From: an uncultured Saprospiraceae bacterium
GTDB lineage: Bacteria > Bacteroidota > Bacteroidia > Chitinophagales > Saprospiraceae
Direction of reading: 5' to 3'
DNA: 7,574 bases
Assembly: GCA_937959375.1 (NCBI GenBank)
Contig: CALGLS010000223.1
Location: forward strand, 1-7,574
The number at the start of each line of letters is the position of its first letter. The first letter of the stretch is position 1. The notes under the pieces were generated by a model. That model worked only from the letters and a program-made list of their open reading frames with translations, made no database searches and had not been told where the DNA came from. The position numbers and the translations under genes are program-made. Shown piece after piece: positions 1 through 5,695 of this stretch.

Positions 1-1280
1 CGAATAGCAGCTTTGCCATTCCAAGTGGTGCCACCCAGCCAAAGTTCGCCGGAGTTTTGAAGATAAGTTACTACGCTTTTAGTCGCTTCATCCGAGTCGC
101 AGGAAACAAGCACTTGATTGAAAAGTACTTCATTTATCATATTGAATCCTAACTTCCGTAAACCAGCTTCTAGCTGTTTAGCACGGGTATGAAAGGTAGT
201 GACCATTTCATCAATCCCATCTTTTCCTAAGTACTTCATCGTGGCCCACATTTCGATGGCTCTACAACGTTTTGACATTTCAGGACCGTACATCATTGGA
301 TCGCGCTGATCGCTGTAAACGATGTATTCGCCAGTAGCTTGAAGGGAGGTAATCATGGCATCTGGATAGCGACAAAGTACGATACCGCAGTCGTAAGGAG
401 TGTTCAAGGTTTTGTGTCCATCAACAGCCCAAGAGGAGGCCTTCTCCATGCCTTTGGTCAGATAAGAGAGTGACTGGGAGGCTGCTGCCCAAAGCCCAAA
501 TGCACCATCGATGTGTGTCCAGGCGCCAGCTTCGTTTGCAAGGTCGCAGGCTTTGTCTACATTGTCAAAGGCACCAGTATTGGCATTTCCTGCTTGTAAA
601 AGAAGTAGACAGCTATTGTCTAGTTTGGGTAACTCATCTATTATGAGTCGACCTTGATTATCGGCAGGAATCCACTCGATACAGTCTACACCATAGCCTA
701 GGATTACCAATGTTTTTTTGATGCTGGAGTGTACTTGTTGGTGTGCGACGATTCGAATTGGAGGAGCTCCGAAGAGTCCTTTTTTGTTGATGTCCCAACC
801 AAGGTTTTTGAGGAGTTGGTAGCGAGCTGCGGTGAGCGCAGATAAGTTAGCCATAGAGGTTCCACTAACGAATCCTGCCACGGTTTCTTTTGGTAAATTG
901 AAGATATCTTTTAGCCAGCTTTCGCAAATGGTTTCTAGTTTTGCGTTGATGGGAGAGGTGTAGTAGAGGCCACCATTTTGATCCCAAACATCTGACAGCC
1001 ACTTGGCACCGATAGCAGCGGGTATGGCTCCGCCGTTTACGAAACCGAAATAGCGACCACCCGTTTGCGCCATTGTAGCTGGTGAGCCATAGGTGTGTAG
1101 TTGGTGGAGAACTTCTTTCGCAGAGGTCGATTCATTGGCTAGTGGTTCTTCGAAGTGAGACAGGTTTTTTATGTTTTCTTCAGAGGGTGCCACGTCCATT
1201 TTGTGTATGCCGTCAATGTACTCGTAGGCGTATTGACGAGCTTGCTCTAGGAGTTCTTTTGTTGCCAGTTCTTTAGACAT
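1..1280 (-). CDS. PLP-dependent group II decarboxylase (aromatic/diamino-acid decarboxylase-like), 3' end cut by window edge
   Basis: Cytoplasmic fold-type I enzyme expected to remove the alpha-carboxyl of an amino acid using pyridoxal phosphate; the substrate cannot be told from sequence. 426 codons are visible and the frame is open at base 1, so roughly the last 30-60 residues of a usual 450-480 are missing. Seen in my translation: a conserved N-terminal block with TGGRYFGFVNGG (about residues 69-80), a phosphate-binding GTSMANLSAL segment, His184 in VHSSIKK (matching the PLP-stacking His of aromatic amino acid decarboxylase), Asp258 in HIDGAFG (pyridine-nitrogen partner) and Lys290 in DGHKTLN (Schiff-base lysine). 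The Asp-Lys spacing of 32 equals that of human AADC. No signal peptide. The ATG at 1280 is preferred for its A-rich leader; an in-frame ATG at 1295 is possible, with a stop just above it. It lies 71 bp behind the DUF2490 gene with no evident terminator between, so read-through is plausible. The family is confident, the specific reaction is not. Confidence 0.9.
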   Translation of the reverse strand, partial: MSKELATKELLEQARQYAYEYIDGIHKMDVAPSEENIKNLSHFEEPLANESTSAKEVLHQLHTYGSPATMAQTGGRYFGFVNGGAIPAAIGAKWLSDVWDQNGGLYYTSPINAKLETICESWLKDIFNLPKETVAGFVSGTSMANLSALTAARYQLLKNLGWDINKKGLFGAPPIRIVAHQQVHSSIKKTLVILGYGVDCIEWIPADNQGRLIIDELPKLDNSCLLLLQAGNANTGAFDNVDKACDLANEAGAWTHIDGAFGLWAAASQSLSYLTKGMEKASSWAVDGHKTLNTPYDCGIVLCRYPDAMITSLQATGEYIVYSDQRDPMMYGPEMSKRCRAIEMWATMKYLGKDGIDEMVTTFHTRAKQLEAGLRKLGFNMINEVLFNQVLVSCDSDEATKSVVTYLQNSGELWLGGTTWNGKAAI

Positions 1281-1351
1281 TTTTTGTTGTAGCATGTGGG
1301 GTGTATTTTATTGACAACTGCTCTGTCGGTTAACTTGTATTGTTATTGTTA

Positions 1352-1999
1352 TTAAGGGAGCGTGTATGATAAGGTGGCGATGATGTGATTTACTCGTACA
1401 TCTGGTTCTGTGTTTAGTTCCGCTTGGGGACGGAGGGCTAGGGTTATTCCTAGTTGTTTGCTAGGCTTAAGTGTTAGTCCTAGTGCGTAACGCAACCGTG
1501 AGAATTTATTTTGTTTATTTAATCTGAACCAAGGCTCTACGAAAACAAAGGGTTGAATTTTTTGAAATTTAAGCCAACTGAGCGTTGAGCCTAGACGCAA
1601 AAAATCAGCTTGTTTATCATCTTTTATAGTTAATGCATAGTGTGTTCTGAAATAACTACTCCATTTAAAGTCACTAATTTTTCGGCTGTAGCCAACATCG
1701 AAAAAGAAAAATTTACGGTATTTGTTTTCTGGTATAAACCAGACCCTACTTAGGATTTGTCCGTAGTAATTTTTTGCAAATTTATGTTTGAAAATAAGAT
1801 CAATCGAGGAGTTTTGATAATGAGAAATATCATCATCCAAGCGAATGATCGGCGCAAGCGTTAGAGACGATTTTGTATTGAAATTTTTCTTTAACTTAAT
1901 GGCAGCCCACATTATATTGTCATCTGCTTGAGCATTTAACTGGTGACTAGAAATAAGAAATAGGCAAATAAAAAAAGCAGCGTTAAGTAGTTTGGACAT
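1352..1999 (-). CDS. DUF2490 domain-containing outer-membrane protein
   Basis: Predicted 215-residue exported protein of the DUF2490 family, which is common in Bacteroidota and has no defined biochemical role. It starts with a clear signal peptide (SKLLNAAFFICLFLISS, then NAQ|A as likely cleavage near residue 24). The rest is alternating polar/hydrophobic strands with frequent aromatic residues, consistent with a small beta-barrel in the outer membrane. The frame also opens at a TTG at 2029, ten codons upstream. I chose the ATG at 1999 because the signal peptide begins right there and the TTG falls inside the probable -7 promoter box. It is separated from the upstream YHYH gene by a terminator and has its own candidate promoter, so it is probably a separate transcription unit, possibly shared with the decarboxylase behind it. 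DUF2490 assignment is from overall pattern and length. Confidence 0.8.
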   Translation of the reverse strand: MSKLLNAAFFICLFLISSHQLNAQADDNIMWAAIKLKKNFNTKSSLTLAPIIRLDDDISHYQNSSIDLIFKHKFAKNYYGQILSRVWFIPENKYRKFFFFDVGYSRKISDFKWSSYFRTHYALTIKDDKQADFLRLGSTLSWLKFQKIQPFVFVEPWFRLNKQNKFSRLRYALGLTLKPSKQLGITLALRPQAELNTEPDVRVNHIIATLSYTLP

Positions 2000-2026
2000 A
2001 TGTAGGTGTTGTAAATTATTGTTCGT

Positions 2027-2058
2027 CAAATATGGCAGTAATTTATGAGGATATCAAA
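2027..2058 (-). promoter_or_regulatory. Bacteroidota-type promoter for the DUF2490 gene
   Basis: Read on the minus strand there is TTTG (2058-2055), a 20-bp spacer, then CATATTTG (2034-2027). This matches the Bacteroidota -33 TTTG / -7 TAnnTTTG consensus with one mismatch in the -7 box and a normal spacing. Transcription would start near 2020, leaving a leader of about 20 nt before the ATG at 1999. Short AT-rich motifs occur by chance in such DNA, so this is a candidate only. Confidence 0.42.
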
Positions 2059-2075
2059 GAATGTGAATGGAAATT

Positions 2076-2119
2076 AAAAATGAGAACTGCCTTGATAAGT
2101 AGTTCTTACCAAGGCAGTT
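2076..2119 (-). terminator. Rho-independent terminator after the YHYH gene
   Basis: A perfect 10-bp inverted repeat, AACTGCCTTG at 2085-2094 and CAAGGCAGTT at 2110-2119, continues inward past one A/C mismatch into a further 4 bp (2096-2099 with 2105-2108), closing on a 5-nt loop. In the minus-strand transcript the stem is followed by CTCATTTTTAATTT, a modest U-tract. It begins 56 nt past the YHYH stop codon, where a terminator of that gene would be expected, and sits upstream of the DUF2490 promoter, separating the two units. Confidence 0.75.
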
Positions 2120-2174
2120 TCAATTAAAATGTCATTGTGTATTTTTGTCTATGGGCTAAATAGCATTGATGGTA

Positions 2175-3542
2175 CTACTCTCTAGAAATCATGACTTTGT
2201 GTACCATGCTGTGACGACCATTTGAAATTTTAATCAAATACACACCGTTGTACAAAGTCTGTACATCGAAATAAGCGATGGTGCTTCCTTTTTCAATTTT
2301 AGATTGGCTAACAGATTTTCCAGTAATATCTAAAAGCTCAATGTTGAAATCTTCACGAACTAAGGTATTGATTTGGATGGCAATCAAGTCAGTCGCTGGA
2401 TTTGGAAAAATGCTGATATTCAAATTATTGAATTCCGTTTCCGAAAGGGCAGAAGTACCATCATAAATGGTGGTTGCTTCATTGACTGCGTTTACTTTTC
2501 GATTCTCACGGTCACCATAAAAAGTTGGACCAACTACATACGGATAAGCAGAATTCCAGTCTTCATCAACCGTAGCAAAATAAGCATAAGTTCCATCAGG
2601 ATATTCTGGCGTTACACAAAAACGACCATTGTGAACATCTAGATAATCCTCCTCACCAGCATGTTCAATCCATTCATAATCTTCTCTAAAATAACCGAGG
2701 AAATAATCACCTCCTATGTCAGGTCCATTGTCAACTGCTGTGCCATCTGCATGCGTATTTCGAACAGTGATGTTTCTGAGTTGGTAACCCGATTTAATTC
2801 TTACAATGCCACCTGTACCATCTGCATTTTGATAACCATAGGCTCCGTAAATCGGAAAGCCATCATAAGCAAAACCAATAAGCGGCGAATGCGCATCGGC
2901 ATCAATTGCATACAATCCATCGGCATCGTAAATATCACAAATATCTGAAATTACTTCGAGGTCTAATTTGAAGGCTGATGGATTTTGGTGATGATGATAG
3001 TTCCCCATAGCAGGGTGTGCTTTTGAGCAATCAAAACCGGGACGTTCTGCTGGGATGGCATCTCTGTTCCAGTCGTTTTGTGCCATTGGTCCACCAGGGC
3101 AAGGCGGGTTTCCGGGGCCACCACAAAGTGCATTGGTATTTGGATTCCAAGCTACTCCATCTCGATAATCAAATAGGGAAACACCGTTGATGAAAACTCC
3201 TATGTTGCCACCAGTTGTATTGTCATTTCCAGACCCAGGTTGCGGATCTAGTGGTATTTTATAAATGGCATCTTGATCCGAAGCTTGTGATGGATTTCCA
3301 TCTAAAAATGGTCCGGTTGGATACGATGGAATACCTTTGGTGTGTACATAAACGAAGTCGTCCGAGTACTCTACTAGTTGACAGTTGTAAAGAATGTTAT
3401 TGTCGAGTGCATTCTCGTTTCCATTGACGTAGTAGGTGCCGGTTTCAGTGGTGTTTTGCAACCAAGAAGTTACGGCTGGCCCTTGCGCTTGCAAGATAAG
3501 TGCGAAGGCGACTAGTGAAAGTGTAAGGGTGATTTTTTTCAT
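2175..3542 (-). CDS. Secreted YHYH-domain protein with T9SS type A sorting domain
   Basis: 455-residue exported protein of unknown biochemical function. Signal peptide at residues 1-20 (MKKITLTL... LQAQ|G). The central part, about 40-345, matches the YHYH family: DGVAWNP near 128-134, the family's His motif present as NYHHHQNPSAF (181-191), GFAYDGFPIYG (223-233), and NGRFCVTPEYPDGTYAYF (305-322). The signature reads Y-H-H-H (182-185) rather than Y-H-Y-H. Six cysteines (54, 140, 148, 172, 202, 309) could form disulfides after export. Residues 373-455 form a Por/T9SS C-terminal sorting domain beginning ISIFPNPATD and ending in a hydrophobic KVMISRE strand, so it should cross the outer membrane by the T9SS and be surface-attached or released. 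It follows the di-heme peroxidase by 101 bp on the same strand. A metal-binding role is suggested by the His cluster and neighbours but is inference. The ATG at 3542 opens directly on the signal peptide. Confidence 0.88.
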   Translation of the reverse strand: MKKITLTLSLVAFALILQAQGPAVTSWLQNTTETGTYYVNGNENALDNNILYNCQLVEYSDDFVYVHTKGIPSYPTGPFLDGNPSQASDQDAIYKIPLDPQPGSGNDNTTGGNIGVFINGVSLFDYRDGVAWNPNTNALCGGPGNPPCPGGPMAQNDWNRDAIPAERPGFDCSKAHPAMGNYHHHQNPSAFKLDLEVISDICDIYDADGLYAIDADAHSPLIGFAYDGFPIYGAYGYQNADGTGGIVRIKSGYQLRNITVRNTHADGTAVDNGPDIGGDYFLGYFREDYEWIEHAGEEDYLDVHNGRFCVTPEYPDGTYAYFATVDEDWNSAYPYVVGPTFYGDRENRKVNAVNEATTIYDGTSALSETEFNNLNISIFPNPATDLIAIQINTLVREDFNIELLDITGKSVSQSKIEKGSTIAYFDVQTLYNGVYLIKISNGRHSMVHKVMISRE

Positions 3543-3570
3543 GTGTGCAATTTTTTTTTGTAAAAAATAG

Positions 3571-3659
3571 TTGGAAGTTAGGAGAGGGAGGTTGGAAGTT
3601 CACTCGACCGCGAGCTTCGCGTTATAGTTGTACTTCCCGCTTCCTACTTCCCACTTCCC
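3571..3659. repeat. Two heptamer-repeat blocks in inverted orientation around a CG-rich palindrome
   Basis: The right block (3632-3659) is four tandem 7-mers, ACTTCCC, GCTTCCT, ACTTCCC, ACTTCCC. The left block (3573-3600) is four 7-mers in the opposite sense, GGAAGTT, AGGAGAG, GGAGGTT, GGAAGTT. GGAAGT at 3594-3599 and ACTTCC at 3632-3637 are exact complements, and between them lies the palindrome CGCGA-GCT-TCGCG (3609-3621), so the peroxidase transcript could fold into a compound hairpin. On the minus strand this is followed by CTATTTTTTAC, which might end transcription. The right block overlaps the last codons and the stop of the peroxidase gene. The remaining spacer (3543-3570) is an A/T-rich leader of the YHYH gene without a clear ribosome binding site or promoter. 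Confidence 0.7.
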
Positions 3660-4672
3660 ACCATTAAAATATCTCGTGGGAACTGATGCTCCCGATTAAA
3701 AACAAATTCTTTATCATTTAGTGTGAGTAGAAAAGCGATTAGATCGACCTTTTCATTTGAAGAAATTTTTAGTGGTGATTTTAATTCATTGGCTAAAGTT
3801 TTAGACTGATGTTTTGGATTCGTATAGTGACTAAGCACTTGATTTAATTTTTTGAAACGACCGTCGTGCATGTATGGAAAAGTATAGGTCAGGTTTCGTA
3901 AAGTTGGGACTTTAAATTTTAGGCCATCTTCTGCTTTTTTAGTGATGGTCCAGCGACCATAGTCATTCAAGGAAGTATCAATTGGGAGGCCGTTATTTGC
4001 GAAGTCAAAGTTGGTGAACATGGGTTCAACATGACAAGAGCTACAATGCTTTTGGAAAAGGGCGTAGCCTTTTTGTTCTTGTTCAGTAAAGGTTGTGTCG
4101 CCTTTTATGACCTGGTCGTATTTTGAGTTGGCCGATATCAGGCTGAGTTGAAATTGTGCCAATGCCTTGAGTAAATGTTCTCCGGTGACGATGCTATCAT
4201 TGAATGCTTTTTGAAAAAGTGGGGGATATATTTTTTTGTTTTGTAGTTTTCGAACGATGTTTTCAAGCGTTTCTGCCATCTCGCCGGGGTGTTCCATCGG
4301 AGCTAGAGCCTGCATGTCTAGATGATTGTGAGCGCCATCCCACATGAAGGTGTTTTGCCAAGCTAGGTTAAAAAGAGCTGGGGCATTTCTGGTTCCGATT
4401 TGATCATTGATGCCGTGGCTAAGATCATGATCGGTATGAGCGAATGCGTTGTAGGGAGAGTGGCATGAAGCACATGAAATGGTACTGTCTTTTGACAGGA
4501 TAGGGTCGTAGAATAAGGCGCGTCCTAGTGTTTTTTTTGCTTCGCTTAAGGGGTTGTTTTCAAAGTTGTAGATAGGAGTGGGGAAATGCTTGGGGTAATC
4601 CAATTTGCCGGGTTTGGTGGCAAAGAATGCGGTGCTTATTACTAGTAGAAATATGATTAATTGCTTATGCAT
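3644..4672 (-). CDS. Di-heme cytochrome c peroxidase / MauG family protein (MbnH-like)
   Basis: 342-residue periplasmic protein of the bacterial di-heme cytochrome c peroxidase/MauG superfamily, near the usual length. Signal peptide at residues 1-18 (hydrophobic IIFLLVISTAFFA), with no lipobox. Two haem c sites: CASCH at 67-71 and CSSCH at 210-214. Other family blocks are GTRNAPALFNLAWQNTFMWDG (93-113), QALAPMEHPGEM (121-132), KVPTLRNLTYTFPYMHDG (254-271) and a C-terminal helix EKVDLIAFLLTLND. Counting 12 residues from HDG gives Tyr283, where classical peroxidases carry the Met ligand of the second haem; a Tyr there is MauG-like. With an MbnP gene directly upstream, the likely substrate is MbnP, whose WxW tryptophan would be oxidised to kynurenine, rather than only H2O2. 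The last codons (VGSGK-stop) are written in heptamer-repeat DNA, so the native C-terminus may have been altered. It is separated from mbnP by a 330-bp repeat-filled gap. The family is certain; the MbnH role is inferred. Confidence 0.92.
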   Translation of the reverse strand: MHKQLIIFLLVISTAFFATKPGKLDYPKHFPTPIYNFENNPLSEAKKTLGRALFYDPILSKDSTISCASCHSPYNAFAHTDHDLSHGINDQIGTRNAPALFNLAWQNTFMWDGAHNHLDMQALAPMEHPGEMAETLENIVRKLQNKKIYPPLFQKAFNDSIVTGEHLLKALAQFQLSLISANSKYDQVIKGDTTFTEQEQKGYALFQKHCSSCHVEPMFTNFDFANNGLPIDTSLNDYGRWTITKKAEDGLKFKVPTLRNLTYTFPYMHDGRFKKLNQVLSHYTNPKHQSKTLANELKSPLKISSNEKVDLIAFLLTLNDKEFVFNREHQFPRDILMVGSGK

Positions 4673-4771
4673 TTATGGTTTTGACAAATTTGATTGAGTA
4701 TATTTATTTTTTTACCACAAAAGGTTCAAAAGAGAACAAAAGTTCGTTTGACGTGGCAACAATATTAGAAA
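4673..4771 (-). other. AT-rich leader upstream of the di-heme peroxidase gene
   Basis: The 99 bp next to the peroxidase start are AT-rich and unique compared with the repeats upstream. A fragment GGTTCAAAAG (near 4723-4732) resembles the GGTTCAA found at each repeat boundary, so repeat debris may extend here. I found no convincing TTTG / TAnnTTTG pair at correct spacing and no Shine-Dalgarno sequence; an A-rich stretch (CAAAACCATAA) precedes the ATG. Any promoter for the peroxidase would have to lie here or within the repeats. Confidence 0.4.
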
Positions 4772-4987
4772 CTTATATGGTTCAATTCGCATAAGAAGAC
4801 CGAAGTCCGAAGACAGAAGACCGAAGTGCTCGTCTAACGTACGACTAATCAGGTTATCTCTTATATGCTCCTTATATGCCTTATATGGTTCAATTCGCAT
4901 AAGAAGACAGCAGACCGAAGTGTTCGTCTAACATACGACTAATCAGGTTATTTCTTATATGCCCCTTATATGTCTTATATGGTTCAA
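4772..4987. repeat. Tandem repeat of about 100 bp, two copies plus a partial third
   Basis: Copy 1 is 4772-4879 (108 bp), copy 2 is 4880-4973 (94 bp), and a truncated third copy starts at 4974 (CTTATATGGTTCAA). Each begins CTTATATGGTTCAATTCG and ends with a conserved block containing CGACTAATCAGGTTAT. The 14-bp length difference equals two units of an internal heptamer array. Outside that, differences are few and mainly C/T or G/A. The octamer CTTATATG occurs seven times (4772, 4860, 4871, 4880, 4954, 4965, 4974), with the same 11- and 9-bp steps at the end of both copies. CTTAT at the start of each unit can pair with ATAAG about 20 bp on. The array fills most of the gap between mbnP and the peroxidase gene. 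An open frame across it repeats MRIEPYK and is a by-product of the repeat, not a gene. Confidence 0.9.
4795..4829 (+). repeat. Heptamer array GAAGACC-type inside copy 1 of the larger repeat
   Basis: Five consecutive 7-mers are visible: GAAGACC, GAAGTCC, GAAGACA, GAAGACC, GAAGTGC. The matching place in copy 2 (4903-4923) has only three: GAAGACA, GCAGACC, GAAGTGT. The GAAG core and 7-bp period are the same as in the blocks at 3573-3600 and 3632-3659, so one repeat family appears to be scattered through these spacers. Variation by whole units points to slippage or unequal recombination. Confidence 0.85.
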
Positions 4988-5002
4988 AAAATCCTACATG
5001 GC

Positions 5003-5683
5003 TCAAAAAAACAAATCAGCCACCAACTTCGAAATCGCTACTGCTTCAACAGATGGACTCATAATCTGATACTGTTCTTTTATATTTATTTGTTCTAAGA
5101 ATTTGTCAATGGGAAATTCAATTTTGGTTTCTTTTTCAGAAATAACTAAACGAATATTTTGTATCGCATTATGCTCCCCAAGGAAGCCACCTAAATGAAA
5201 TTGAAAGGCGTTTTTTCTCGCAGGACAGGCTTTGCTGACTCCTTCTAATTTGAAATTGATATAGCCACTTTGCCAAGTCCAGTACATGCCGTTCGTTGGG
5301 TCAAGATCACCACCAAAAGCTCCAGAAGAATTGGTTAAACTATCCACTCCAAGACTGAAGCGCACTTGATTGAATGTTAAGGATGAATCTTTGTTTGTAC
5401 TCAAGTTGATGGTTAGGCTTTCCTGTTTTTCTATGTCAATTAAATGATGCGTTTTCTGTAAAGAAAAAACAAACTTATCATCTTGAAATAACTGCACATC
5501 TGAAATATAAAATTTGAGTGCGTCAAACTGAACCGAATCTTTTAGAGAAGTAGCGAAATAATTGCGACCAAGTTCCAAGGCTTGTCCATTCATCGTGGGA
5601 TGAAATAGTAGGCGCTCCCCAGCAGACTGGGCGAGCGCACTAGAATATAAAGCTATGAAAACTAAAATCGTTATTAATCTCAT
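5003..5683 (-). CDS. MbnP-family copper-binding protein
   Basis: 226-residue periplasmic protein of the MbnP family, whose characterised methanotroph member binds one Cu(I) after its partner MbnH converts the first Trp of a WxW motif to kynurenine. Signal peptide at residues 1-19 (MRLITILVFIALYSSALAQ|S). Family landmarks follow: LLFHPTMNGQAL (25-36), ALKFYISDVQLF (55-66), VRFSLGVDSLTN (107-118), LDPTNGMYWTWQSGYINFKLEG (127-148, including W135-T136-W137) and FQFHLGGF (160-167, His163). There is a single cysteine, C152. The start ATG is 12 bp after the CotH gene, which ends in three in-frame stops (TAG TAA TAA), so the two are probably cotranscribed. The MbnH-like peroxidase is the next gene, 330 bp on. 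The C-terminal Phe-Phe-stop lies in a degenerate copy of the repeat edge (ACATGGCTCAAAAAA resembling ATATGGTTCAAAAAA), so the end may have been remodelled. No methanobactin genes are visible. The family call is strong; copper specificity is carried over from the homologue. Confidence 0.9.
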   Translation of the reverse strand: MRLITILVFIALYSSALAQSAGERLLFHPTMNGQALELGRNYFATSLKDSVQFDALKFYISDVQLFQDDKFVFSLQKTHHLIDIEKQESLTINLSTNKDSSLTFNQVRFSLGVDSLTNSSGAFGGDLDPTNGMYWTWQSGYINFKLEGVSKACPARKNAFQFHLGGFLGEHNAIQNIRLVISEKETKIEFPIDKFLEQINIKEQYQIMSPSVEAVAISKLVADLFF

Positions 5684-5695
5684 TTTAGATTATTA

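Noticed and set aside
1082..1276. Plus-strand open frame of 64 codons opposite the decarboxylase
   Set aside because: It lies entirely antisense to a well-conserved part of the decarboxylase and its Cys/Arg-rich product looks like nothing known.
1281..1351. Separate promoter or tRNA in the gap before the decarboxylase
   Set aside because: 71 bp with no cloverleaf, no hairpin and no spaced TTTG / TAnnTTTG pair.
2278..3427. Four plus-strand open frames opposite the YHYH gene
   Set aside because: Antisense shadows of an intact 455-residue gene with recognisable domains; no independent coding signal.
4712..4900. Minus-strand open frame of 62 codons with a repeated MRIEPYK segment
   Set aside because: It is created by the tandem repeat; the internal duplication follows the DNA repeat and there is no start context, domain or conserved pattern.
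4772..4987. CRISPR array
   Set aside because: Units are about 100 bp and repeat along their whole length with no unique spacers; only two full copies and no cas genes.
3644..5683. Methanobactin biosynthesis operon
   Set aside because: Only the MbnP/MbnH-type pair is present; no precursor peptide, MbnB/MbnC-like enzymes or transporter are visible, and the pair is known to occur alone.
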